Shown here: positions 8,481-16,834 of the stretch, one piece after another | Layout: each line of letters begins with the position of its first letter | Numbering within the stretch: the stretch's first letter is position 1 | Origin: Pelagimonas sp017744045 | GTDB taxonomy: Bacteria > Pseudomonadota > Alphaproteobacteria > Rhodobacterales > Rhodobacteraceae | DNA: 64,000 nt | Assembly: GCF_017744045.1 (NCBI RefSeq) | Contig: NZ_JAGHRD010000015.1 | Direction: 5' to 3' (one strand) | Program-made: the position numbers and the translations under genes | The notes under the pieces: model-generated | The model's input: only the letters and a program-made list of their open reading frames with translations | Database searches by the model: none | What the model was told of the DNA's origin: nothing

Positions 8481-8719
8481 TCCGACGTCTCTTCGCTGCG
8501 GGAATAGACCCCTTCGGGCAGGGAAACTGCCGCGATCAGATCCTGCATCTGCGAGATGGAGAGTGTGATTCTTTGGGTTGTGTCCGTGCGCGGGTCAAAC
8601 TGTTCGACCGTGATGCAATCCTCAAAGGTCGACACGACCACATCTTCGGTCAACGGGGCCTTGCCCTCATCAACCAGGGTCACAACGGTGGCGTCAAATT
8701 CGTGCTCGATGCTGAACAT
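8477..8719 (-). CDS. Small acidic conserved-type hypothetical protein
   Basis: An 80-residue acidic protein opening with MFSIEHEFDATVVTLVDEG, followed by alternating strand-like segments and a Ser/Glu-rich tail. The length, codon use and clean convergent fit with DUF167 support a real gene. I recognise no domain. It lies back to back with the M48 lipoprotein gene. Confidence 0.65.
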   Translation of the reverse strand: MFSIEHEFDATVVTLVDEGKAPLTEDVVVSTFEDCITVEQFDPRTDTTQRITLSISQMQDLIAAVSLPEGVYSRSEETSD

Positions 8720-8850
8720 GGTTTCAGCTTAGCGGCGAAAAGCTGCGGGTGGAACTGCCTTTTGGAAAAATCCCACCGAATTGTGAGAGGGCAGGGCTGG
8801 CCCGAGCAGGTTTCTGCGCCTATGGTCGTCCTACGCTAACAGGATGGCAA

Positions 8851-9573
8851 ATGACGCGCTTTCTCCCTCTGGTTCTGCTTTTTCTTGCAGCTTGTACCGA
8901 GCTGCCGGTTGATGCGGTGGCTCCGGCCCCCAAAGCTGACGCCCCCAAACCCTCTGCTGCCGAGACAGAGGTGCAAAGACGTGCGGCCAAAGCGGCGCGG
9001 CAATTCATTTCCGTGGTGGAAACTGTCGAACCGGTGGCTGAGAACGAATGCCGACGCGTGACCCGTGGCATCAATTGCGATTTTCAGATCGTGGTCGATG
9101 ACCGCCCCGACCAGCCGCCAAACGCCTTTCAAACGGTTGACCGCGCGGGCCGCCCGATTCTGGCGTTCAACCTCGCCCTGATCACCTCGGTGCGCAACGC
9201 GGATGAGCTGGCCTTTATCATGGGGCACGAAGCGGCCCATCATATCCTGCACCATCTCGACAAATCGCGGGAAACCGCGACCTATGGCGCTGTGATCCTG
9301 TCTGGTATCGCGGCCCTGGGCGGGGCAGATGCGGAAACCGTGCGCTCGGCCGAAGAATTGGGGGCCGTCATTGGCGCGCGCTCATTCTCAAAGGAGTTTG
9401 AGCTGGAGGCTGACCGTCTGGGCACCATTATCGCGGCGCGCGCAGGGTATGATCCGGTTCTGGGATCCGAATTCTTTTATCGCATCCCGGACCCTGGGAA
9501 TGAATTCCTGGGCACGCATCCACCCAATGCGGCCCGTCGCGAAATGGTGCGAAAAACCGCTGCCGCGCTGTAA
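8851..9573 (+). CDS. M48-family metalloprotease lipoprotein
   Basis: A predicted zinc protease anchored as a lipoprotein on the periplasmic side. ATG 8851 follows AACAGGATGG and gives a lipoprotein signal peptide ending in FLAAC, with Cys near residue 16; earlier in-frame starts would bury it. A Pro/Ala-rich linker follows. The catalytic HEAAHH motif begins at His126, and EADRLG at Glu186 supplies the third zinc ligand. GTHPPNAARREMV is the usual M48 C-terminal motif. The 240 residues are compact for the family. M48 lipoproteins typically work in envelope quality control. There are 86 bases to the DUF6455 genes. Confidence 0.9.
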   Translation: MTRFLPLVLLFLAACTELPVDAVAPAPKADAPKPSAAETEVQRRAAKAARQFISVVETVEPVAENECRRVTRGINCDFQIVVDDRPDQPPNAFQTVDRAGRPILAFNLALITSVRNADELAFIMGHEAAHHILHHLDKSRETATYGAVILSGIAALGGADAETVRSAEELGAVIGARSFSKEFELEADRLGTIIAARAGYDPVLGSEFFYRIPDPGNEFLGTHPPNAARREMVRKTAAAL

Positions 9574-9659
9574 GATCGGCACGTTGACTTGGGTCAAGGC
9601 CGTTTCTCTGCCTTTCCGATACAACTTTCCTTGTTTGACGCAGTCACAGGGAATCAGAG

Positions 9660-9917
9660 ATGCACGATCTGGACAAGTTAAAGCGCCACGCGGCCCTCTT
9701 TGACGAGATGGCCCAGCTACAGGGTGTCGATCTTGAGCAAGCGATGCTGGATGGACAACTGTCGATTCCCGATCTGGATGACGCTGTTCTGCGCTGCGCC
9801 AATTGCAAAGAGCCGCGCGCTTGCGCTGTTTGGCAGGCGCAGCAAAGCGTGCCGGTGATGCAGCCCCCGGCCTATTGCCAGAACCAGGAGCTGTTTTCCG
9901 AGCTGAAGGAGGGATGA
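9660..9917 (+). CDS. DUF6455-type small four-cysteine protein, copy 1
   Basis: The first of three consecutive paralogues. The 85-residue protein starts with a helical segment (HAALFDEMAQLQGVDLEQAM) and ends with CANCKEPRAC, W three residues on, and a fourth Cys 14 residues after the W (AYCQN). The shared pattern is C-x2-C-x5-C-x2-W-x14-C, which suggests a bound metal or iron-sulphur cluster. That is inference: the family has no known function. A GAATCAGAG purine stretch precedes the start. Its TGA is 3 bases from the next ATG. Confidence 0.82.
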   Translation: MHDLDKLKRHAALFDEMAQLQGVDLEQAMLDGQLSIPDLDDAVLRCANCKEPRACAVWQAQQSVPVMQPPAYCQNQELFSELKEG

Positions 9918-9920
9918 GCC

Positions 9921-10220
9921 ATGAGTGATCTCGACATGCCAGCGAAGCCAAATCTGGTGCTTGGACCTGAGAACGACCATTACTGGCTTGTTCAGCGCAT
10001 GGCCAAGGCCACGGGGATTGATCTGGTCCGCGCCGCCAATACCGACATTCTGACCCAAGAGGATTGGGCCGGGATCGTGACCCATTGCCGGGGGTGCAAT
10101 TGGTCTGATGGCTGTGGGCGCTGGCTGGATCAGCCGGACGACGCGCAGCGTGACCTGCCCAAGCCATGTATCAACAGAAAACGCCTTGCCGAGATCAAAG
10201 CGGAACTTGAGGAGCTGTAG
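9921..10220 (+). CDS. DUF6455-type small four-cysteine protein, copy 2
   Basis: A 99-residue paralogue of its neighbours. A helical N-terminal part (HYWLVQRMAKATGIDLVRA) precedes CRGCNWSDGC, W and LPKPCIN with exactly the same cysteine and tryptophan spacing. The C-terminus extends as a charged helix (RKRLAEIKAELEEL) absent from the other two. A strong AAGGAGGGATGAG ribosome-binding site precedes ATG 9921 inside the end of copy 1. The tight spacing implies one mRNA. Confidence 0.82.
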   Translation: MSDLDMPAKPNLVLGPENDHYWLVQRMAKATGIDLVRAANTDILTQEDWAGIVTHCRGCNWSDGCGRWLDQPDDAQRDLPKPCINRKRLAEIKAELEEL

Positions 10221-10222
10221 AA

Positions 10223-10486
10223 ATGGGCCAGTATTTGGGTGACCCCGCCCGACATTTCTTTATGACACGCAGTGTTGCGCGCACTATGGGGCTGAGCCTG
10301 AGCGAAGAGATGCAGGCCGGAACTCTGGACGCGGCAGCCTATGCGCGCATGGTCACAAATTGCCGGGGCTGCGCGCTGGTTGAGGCTTGTGAGCAATGGC
10401 TGGCGCAGCAAAGCGATCTGGTCAACACACCGCCCCCCGGCTGTTGCAATGGTGACACCTTGACCAAGCTGTGCCGCTTGCACTGA
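10223..10486 (+). CDS. DUF6455-type small four-cysteine protein, copy 3
   Basis: An 87-residue paralogue, ATG 2 bases after the copy 2 stop, with GAGGAG as ribosome-binding site. RSVARTMGLSLSEEMQAG forms the helical N-terminal part. CRGCALVEAC, W and PPGCCNG repeat the four-cysteine pattern, with an extra Cys next to the last. The shared spacing across all three copies points to a conserved ligand site. The bidirectional terminator at 10511-10537 ends the group. Confidence 0.82.
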   Translation: MGQYLGDPARHFFMTRSVARTMGLSLSEEMQAGTLDAAAYARMVTNCRGCALVEACEQWLAQQSDLVNTPPPGCCNGDTLTKLCRLH

Positions 10487-10510
10487 TTGCGTCACACTGG
10501 ATGTCACAGA

Positions 10511-10537
10511 AAAACCCCGACCAATGGCCGGGGTTTT
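10511..10537. terminator. Bidirectional rho-independent terminator
   Basis: AAAACCCCG (10511-10519) pairs with CGGGGTTTT (10529-10537), with CCA/TGG able to extend the stem inside the loop. T-rich sequence follows on the + strand, and the A residues give a T tract on the other strand. It sits between the convergent DUF6455 and NDUFA9-like genes. Confidence 0.85.
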
Positions 10538-10556
10538 CTTTTTCGGGGTTTGGACC

Positions 10557-11540
10557 TTACTGCGTGCGCAGGTTCTTGGCCGAATCCTTGATCGCGTCGA
10601 ACTGGCCCGAGGGGCGGAAGCGCCAGAGGTATTCGGGCAGCAGGGTTTCCATTGAAACCGGCTTGATACCGAGATCAGCAAAACCTTTGGCATCGTCTGC
10701 GACGATATTGTCGGATTTCAGGCTGCGCACTTGATCACCGGTGATCTGAGCCGGGATCAGGCCCAGCGACAGTTTGGCCGTGATTTCCGAGATCGGCGCG
10801 ACAATCGACGCGGCCCAGAAGGGCAGGTTCAAAACCAGACGACGGCGGTGGATCACACCCAGCATCGTGCCCATCAAGTCGCGGAAGCTCTGTGTATCCG
10901 GGCCACCCAGCTCATAGGTGCCAGCGGCGACCTGGCCCAGAGTGGCATTGACCGCAGCCTTGGCGACATCATCGACATAGACCGGCTGGAATTTGGTTTC
11001 AGCGCCGACAATCGGCAGGATCAGGCTGTAACGCGCCATGGTGCCAAAGCGGTTAAAGAAGTTGTCCTCGGGGCCAAACATCACCGAGGGGCGCAGAATC
11101 ACCGCATCGGGCATGGCGGCCAGAACGGCGGCTTCGCCCTTGGCCTTGGTTTGCGCATAGACGCTGTCGCCATTGGCATCCGCACCGATTGCGGAAATAT
11201 GGGTCAGCTGCGCCACGCCCAGCTCAGCCGAGATTTTGGCGATACGTTCAGCACCCTCGACATGCACGGCGTCAAAATTGTTTTTGCCGCCCTTGTCGAA
11301 TGTGCCAACGCAATTGATCGCGGCATCAGCACCGGCCAAAGCGGCGCGCACGCTGTCATCATCGCGGATATTGCAGAAAACCGGGTCGACCTGGCCAACC
11401 ACGCCGTAGGGGCGCACATGCAGCGCCTCATTGGGGCGACGGACGGCAACGCGGACGCGCCAACCTTCTTTCGCCATGCGCCGTGCAATATAGCGCCCTA
11501 GGAATCCCGCTCCGCCGAAAATGGTGACGAGTTTAGGCAT
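10557..11540 (-). CDS. Complex I NDUFA9-like NAD(P)-binding protein
   Basis: An atypical short-chain reductase of 327 residues, related to the NDUFA9 accessory subunit of complex I and to NmrA/SDR-a5 proteins. The N-terminus carries the dinucleotide motif TIFGGAGFLGRYIARRMAKEG. AAINCVGTF, LTHISAIGAD and the VILRPSVMFGPEDNFFNRF segment are hallmarks of this branch. The classical YxxxK is represented by YAQTK. ATG 11540 is preferred over an ATG 15 bases upstream because it starts directly at MPKLVTIFGG and has GAGAGA before it. The exact role is not established by sequence. Confidence 0.88.
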   Translation of the reverse strand: MPKLVTIFGGAGFLGRYIARRMAKEGWRVRVAVRRPNEALHVRPYGVVGQVDPVFCNIRDDDSVRAALAGADAAINCVGTFDKGGKNNFDAVHVEGAERIAKISAELGVAQLTHISAIGADANGDSVYAQTKAKGEAAVLAAMPDAVILRPSVMFGPEDNFFNRFGTMARYSLILPIVGAETKFQPVYVDDVAKAAVNATLGQVAAGTYELGGPDTQSFRDLMGTMLGVIHRRRLVLNLPFWAASIVAPISEITAKLSLGLIPAQITGDQVRSLKSDNIVADDAKGFADLGIKPVSMETLLPEYLWRFRPSGQFDAIKDSAKNLRTQ

Positions 11541-11643
11541 TGGGTCTCTCCTCATGCATGCGAGCTTGGCGCAGCATTACCTGCGTCGGGGGGTGCGGGC
11601 AAGGTGTAGGATTGCCGCGTGGAAATTTCTTTAAAAAAGATTG

Positions 11644-11671
11644 TTGACACCCCCTTAGGACCAGCTTAAAC
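11644..11671 (+). promoter_or_regulatory. Candidate promoter of tRNA-Leu
   Basis: A perfect -35 box TTGACA lies at 11644-11649. A weak -10-like CTTAAA/TTAAAC lies about 16 bases downstream, roughly 20 bases before the mature tRNA. Confidence 0.45.
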
Positions 11672-11688
11672 CGCGCTCCACCAACCGT

Positions 11689-11775
<87 letters not shown>

Positions 11776-11948
11776 TTAAATCTCTCGAAATTTATATACC
11801 TCTCTTGCACCTGATGTGCAGCATGCAGTTGTAATGCGAATGGCGTTTTTAATGCTGGCGCTTTGCCCGGATTGGCAAAGCTTAGGTTTTAATGTGACTG
11901 GGATCCCCTTTTGAGGCGGATGTTCTGAGCTTCCCGCTGCCGATCACT

Positions 11949-12914
11949 TTAGACGCTTTCGGGCGAGTAGATGTTAAAGCCAAAGGTCACTCTTTGTGCG
12001 CCCGCGTCTGGGCCAGCTTTTTGGGTTTTTAGCATTGTGGCGATTGTTGCCTGCGCAAAGCGGTCGAGCGGGTGAGAGATTACCATCGAGAGTGTTCCAT
12101 CAATCAAGGCCGCGCGTGTGTCGTCGAACAGCTCATACCCGACCGCAATGAAATCACTGCGCTTGGGCGTATCCCTGAGCGCGGCGATGGCTCCGGTGAT
12201 TCCCCCACCCGAAATAAACAGCCCGCACATATCGGGATGATCACTGAGCAGCTTTTCCACATGTTCGCGGGCGACGGCCGCAGATTCATAGGTGGCCAAA
12301 GGCTCCAATAGAGTGAATTGCGAATTGTGTTCCCGGAAATAGGATCGAAAACCGCTTTCGTTCATTTCCTGATTGCGCAGCCGGTGACTGCCGACCAGGA
12401 TGCCGATCTTGCCCGGCTCACGCACCATTTTGTCAAATCCCCTGGCCGCTGTGCGCCCCACCTTCCAATTGTCCAAACCCACAAAGCTGATATTCCCGCG
12501 CGCAGAGAGCGGGCCAATCAGCGATGTGACCGGCACACCTGTCTCAAGCACCGTGTCAATGGCATCAGCCACCAGGGAATGCTGTGGCGCAACGATGGAA
12601 AGCGCATCTGTTCGCGCCCCGATCGAGACAATATGGGCCGCGACCTTTTCCGGAGACAGATCTTCGAGAAATTCCAGGGTCAATTCGATGTTTTCGCCGC
12701 GCCAATTGGCGGCGGTTTCCGCAATCGCATCCCCGAAGTCGCGATAAAACCTGCGCGCTCCGCGCTGAAGCAGCACGCCCAGTTTATGGGTTTTCTGATG
12801 AGATTTGACGGCATGTTCAATCGCCCCAAGGCCCTAGAAGCCCATTTCAGAGGCCGCCTGTAACACGCGTTCGCGGGTCGGAGTCCGCACGGAAGACGCG
12901 TCGCTGAGAACGCG
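11949..12914 (-). pseudogene. LacI-family regulator, N-terminally deleted and with an amber stop
   Basis: Relic of the repressor of the adjacent sugar cluster. The open part downstream of 12776 covers the sugar-binding core (KLGVLLQRGARRFYRD through VTFGFNIYSPESV). Upstream, the same frame continues through a single TAG at 12834-12836 into RVLSDASSVRTPTRERVLQ and AASEMGF, the second half of a LacI helix-turn-helix. The first about 20 residues of the DNA-binding domain are missing: the frame runs directly into binding-protein sequence at 12912. No DNA-binding repressor can be made. Confidence 0.9.
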
Positions 12915-13357
12915 GTGATGGTTGTCGAGGCCAATGGCGGTTCGCTGAACATTCTGCAGACCCAGAACTACGACAACTATGGTGCTGACCTGGCGACCGT
13001 GATCGAGCAGGCCGTCGCGCAAGGTGTTGACAGTATCGCAACCGTTCTGCCTGCGCCTGACGCGCAGATGCCAGCAATCCACGCCGCAATCGAACATCTG
13101 GGCAAAACCGACACCGTGATGCTGGGCACCTTTGACCTGAGCCGATCCACATTGGACCGCGTCAAGGCCGGCACTCAGGCCATGGCCGTTGACCAAACGC
13201 CCCTTACTACCTGGGCTTCCTATCGGTCTCCACTCTGGCCGCCCATATCGATTTTGGCACCAAAGTTGCAACCGCGCCAGTTCTGACCGGCCCGGCAATT
13301 GTTGATGCCTCGAACATCGATGCGACCTTTGCAGGGGTCAAGGCAGGCACACGCTAA
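12912..13357 (+). pseudogene. Sugar ABC transporter substrate-binding protein, fragment
   Basis: Remnant of a periplasmic sugar-binding protein of the ribose/inositol type. VVEANGGSLNILQTQNYDN and the DLATVIEQAVAQGVDSIA segment are typical of the first lobe, and LGTFDLSRSTLD and MAVDQTP of the second. The signal peptide and start are absent, and roughly 90-100 residues between the lobes appear deleted after DAQMPAI. A frameshift near 13196 is needed to continue into YYLGFLSVSTLAAHIDFGT and the stop at 13355-13357. The permease and ATPase genes that normally accompany it are not present. Confidence 0.85.
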
Positions 13358-13496
13358 GCCGCGATTTTGAAACAGCGCCATCCGCCGCAACTCAGTACGT
13401 CCTGAGAGGGCGACCTCTCATCTCAGATCAGAAAATGAGACAGCGGTCCGGCTTTGCCGGGCCACTTTGCAAGACGCATGCACGGAGAATTGCCAA

Positions 13497-14537
13497 ATGA
13501 GCATTCGCATCGCCATCATAGGGGCCGGGATCATGGGGGCCGATCACGCTGCGATCGTGGCCCAGGATTTGCCCGGTGCGACGCTGCAGGCCGTATGTGA
13601 CATGGACAGCGCGCGGGCCCGCAAAATTGCGGATGACCATGGCGTTGCCGACATCGCCAACGATCCGGAATCGGTGATCAGCCGGTCTGACATGGATGCC
13701 GTGATCGTGGCCAGCCCGGATTTTACCCATGCGCCTCTGTCCAAGGCCTGTATTGCCGCTGGAAAACCGGTGCTGTGTGAAAAGCCTCTGTCGCAGTCAT
13801 CGGATGAATGCATTGAGGTTATGCAGCTGGAAGAGGCCGCCGGGCATCCGTTTGTCATGCTGGGTTTCATGCGCCGCTATGACCAATCCTATACCGAGAT
13901 GAAGGCCGCTTTGACCTCGGGTCGGCTGGGGCGGGCGTTGATGATGCATAACTTTCACCGCAATGTCGAAACCCCTGCGGCGGATTTCACCGGTGCCATG
14001 GCAATCACCAATTCTGCCCCGCATGAATTCGACGTGGCGCGCCATGTTCTGGGAGCCGAGTTTTCCTCGATCATCGCGCAGCAGGCCCGTCGTTCGGATG
14101 GTGTTGTTGCCCCTGTTGTGATGGTTTTGGAAACCGATGACGGCCAGCTTGTCACGGTGGAGGACAACAACAACGCCGCTCGGATGGGTGTGTCGGACGT
14201 CGAAGTGAATACATGCGGTTGGTCAACCGCGCCCCATTTTGATCTGCCCTTGATGCTGAACGCGCCGGTCCAGGCCACGACAAGCCTGCTTGAAAACGGG
14301 TCGCTGATGGATATCGCGGCGCGCAGCTGGTCTTATATCACCCTTGGCTTTGGCCATGGCGAAGAATGGTGGCGGCAGTTCTGCTATCGGCTCAAGATGG
14401 CGGGTTATGATGGCTGGCTGTCTATCGAGCACGAAGATGTTCCTCTCAACTCTCTGGAAGGGTTGAAAAAACCCGTGTCCCTTCTTCAGGGCATCATGCC
14501 CGTCTCTCCCTCTGACCACTCACCACAGGATATTTGA
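13497..14537 (+). pseudogene. Open chimera: Gfo/Idh/MocA dehydrogenase N-half joined to TIM-barrel isomerase tail
   Basis: The 346-residue frame joins two unrelated enzymes. Residues 1 to about 225 are the NAD-binding domain and first strands of an inositol 2-dehydrogenase-like Gfo/Idh/MocA protein (IAIIGAGIMGADHA, CEKPLSQS, APHEFDVARHVLG). From about residue 255, NAPVQATTSLLENGSLMDI through SWSYITLGFGHGEEWW and GYDGWLSIEHED is the C-terminal third of a sugar phosphate isomerase/epimerase. The dehydrogenase C-terminus and the isomerase N-terminus are missing, as expected from one in-frame deletion. It is open and starts with MSIRIAIIG, so protein could be made, but neither active site is complete. 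Confidence 0.85.
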
Positions 14538-14538
14538 C

Positions 14539-15312
14539 ATGGGATTTCAACTTGCGGCCTGCGCCGAGATGCTTTTGCAGGACAAGCCCATCCACTGGCG
14601 GGCGGCGCGCCTGCATGAAATGGGCTTTGGCGTTGGCCTATGGAATTGGCCCGCATGGGATCTGGACGCGCTAAAGGCGACCGGGGCGAATTTTACCATC
14701 ATGAATGGCTATCTTGAGGGCCGTCTTGCGGATCAAGAGGGGGCTGAGCTGTTGCTGAGATCCGCCCAAGAAACTGCGCAAATCGGCAAGCGGCTGGGTG
14801 TGGATCGTCTGAATTTGCACGGAACCGGGCTGGGGGATATGGGCCTGCCGATCCAACAGCTGGCCCATGTGGCACCGGGCATGTGGCAACGCGCCCGCGA
14901 TACCCTGCACCGGATCTGCGACATGGCTGAGGAAGAAGGTGTTGTTTTCACGCTGGAAAATCTCAACCTGCGCGAACATCCCGGCTGCCCATTCAATTCC
15001 ACCACGGACGTGTTGAACCTTGTCAGCACCGTGGATCGTCCGCAATTGCGCATCAATCTCGACCTGTACCATACGTAGATTGGCGAAGGCGATGTGATCC
15101 GCCATGCCGAGGCCTGCCTGCCATGGGTGGGTGAGATTCAGGTCGCTGACAATCCGGGCCGCTGCGAACCGGGCACCGGTGAAATGAACTGGCCCATGAT
15201 CGCGCGTGCGCTGGATGCGCTGGGCTATCACGGCCCGGTCGGCATGGAAGCCTTTGCAAAAGACAAACCCGAAGATGCGCTCGAGGCGTTTCGCGCGGTC
15301 TTTACCCTCTGA
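14539..15312 (+). pseudogene. Hydroxypyruvate isomerase-like TIM-barrel protein with an amber stop
   Basis: A 257-codon gene interrupted only by TAG at 15076-15078. The first 179 residues (FQLAACAEMLLQDKP, NLHGTGLGDMG, VFTLENLNLREH, INLDLYHT) and the in-frame continuation (IGEGDVIRHAEACLPWVGEI, QVADNPGRCEPGTGEMNWP, VGMEAF) together make a full-length Hyi-like enzyme. The family usually has Gln at the stop position (LYHTQI), so one C-to-T change of CAG explains it. It starts 1 base after the chimera stop. Confidence 0.9.
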
Positions 15313-15342
15313 ACAACAAACAAAAACAAGAAAGACGACCCA

Positions 15343-16338
15343 ATGATCAAAGTTGGACTTCTGGGCGCTGGCCGGATTGCTGGTGTGCATGCCACTGCCA
15401 TTTCCTCGAACCCGGGCAGCACGCTGTCACCCGTTTCGGACTATTTTCCGGAAAACGCCGAGAAACTGGCCGCCGAATATGGCAGCACCGCGCGGACCAC
15501 GGATGAGATCATCGCCGATCCCTCCATTGACGCTGTTTTGATCGCGACCTCAACCGATACGCATTCCAACCTGATCGAGGCCGCAACGGCGGCAGGCAAG
15601 GCGGTTTTGTGTGAAAAGCCGGTGGATCTGAGCCTTGACCGGGCTCGTGCCTGCCAGGCCAATGTTGCGTAATCCGGTCAGCCGGTCATGATCGGGTTCA
15701 ACCGCCGGTTTGATCCGAATTTCAGCGCGATGAAATCTGCCTTGGATGCCGGTGAAATCGGCAAACCTGAACTGCTGTCGATCACCTCCTTTGACCCGGC
15801 CCCGCCCCCCGTTGCCTATATCAAGGTCTCGGGCGGTCTGTTCCGCGATATGATGATCCATGACTTTGACATGGCCAATTTCATGATGGCCGAAGCGCCG
15901 GTGTCGATCAGCGCCAGCGGCTCTTCCATTGTTGACGCCGAGATTGGTGCAGCGGGCGATGTGGACACCGCCGCCGTCACCATGACCTATGCGGATGGGC
16001 ACATTGCGGTGATCAAGAATTCGCGCCGCGCCGTCTAACGCTATGATCAGCGCGTTGAGCTGCTGGGGTCGGACGGGCTTTTGCAAGCGCAGAACATGCT
16101 GGAAAACACGGTGGTCAAATCCACAACCGCGGGTGTGAGCGGGGCGAAACCAACCTATTTCTTCCTCGAACGCTATATGCCGTCTTATGCCAATGAATGG
16201 GGCGCGTTTGTTGACGCGATCAATGGCGGATCCGCGCTTCCGGTCGATCTGTCCGATGGGATCACAGCATTGGCCATGGCCGAAGCTGCCACCCAATCCC
16301 TGAAAACCGGTGCACCTGTGAGCTTGGCCGATGTCTGA
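15343..16338 (+). pseudogene. Inositol 2-dehydrogenase-like Gfo/Idh/MocA gene with two ochre stops
   Basis: The reading frame stays aligned with IolG-type dehydrogenases over its whole length (VGLLGAGRIAGVHATAI, LCEKPVDLSLDRA, VMIGFNRRFDPNFSAM, GGLFRDMMIHDFDMANF, YANEWGAFVDAINGG, SLKTGAPVSL). It is broken by TAA at 15670-15672, before SGQPVMIGFNRR, and again by TAA at 16036-16038, where the family has RRAVYGYDQRVE. At the second site two neighbouring bases differ from the expected TACGGC. The fold needs both halves, so the gene is dead as read. Confidence 0.92.
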
Positions 16339-16804
16339 TGCCCTTGATTTGATCACGATTGGCCGGAGTTCGATTGATTTATATGGCGCTCAGATAGGTG
16401 GGCGGCTTGAGGATATGGGGTCTTTTGACAAATATATCGGCGGCAGCCCGACCAATATTGCCTGTGGCACGGCGCGGTTGGGGTTGAAGTCGGCGGTGAT
16501 CACCGGGGTTGGTGATGAGCATATGGGCCGGTTCATTCGCGAGCAGTTGCAGCGTGAGGGGGTCAATACGGACGGGGTCAAGACCGATCCTGACCGTCTG
16601 ACCGCGCTGGTTCTGCTGGGCATTCGCGACGAAGAACAGTTTCCGCTGATTTTCTACCGCGAGAACTGCGCCGATATGGGGCTGACCGAAGAGGATATCG
16701 ACCCGGATTTCATCCGCACCGCCGGCCAGCAAACCGCGCTGGACATTGATTACCGCCCCAATCTTTGGGGCGTGGCCATTGGGCAGGACTTGAAAGCTGG
16801 ATGA
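16331..16804 (+). pseudogene. 5-dehydro-2-deoxygluconokinase-like PfkB gene, deleted and truncated
   Basis: The first about 130 residues match IolC/PfkB sugar kinases well (DLITIGRSSIDLYGAQIG, GGSPTNIACGTARLGL, TALVLLGIRDEEQFPLIFYR). The frame then jumps from FIRTAGQQ straight to ALDIDYRPNLWGVA, losing about 30 residues of the family. It ends at a TGA soon after, without the C-terminal half that carries the GxGD catalytic motif. The ATG overlaps the preceding gene by 8 bases, so the original operon order is still visible. Confidence 0.88.
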
Positions 16805-16834
16805 TTATGCTGGTGTCCCCTAACGGCCCCGGTT

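Noticed and set aside
11776..11948. Possible integrase or attachment site after tRNA-Leu
   Set aside because: I found no integrase and no direct repeat of the tRNA 3' end within the window, so an integrated island is not supported.
12680..12952. A 90-codon leftward frame overlapping the lacI relic
   Set aside because: It is out of frame with the recognisable LacI sequence and has no features of its own.
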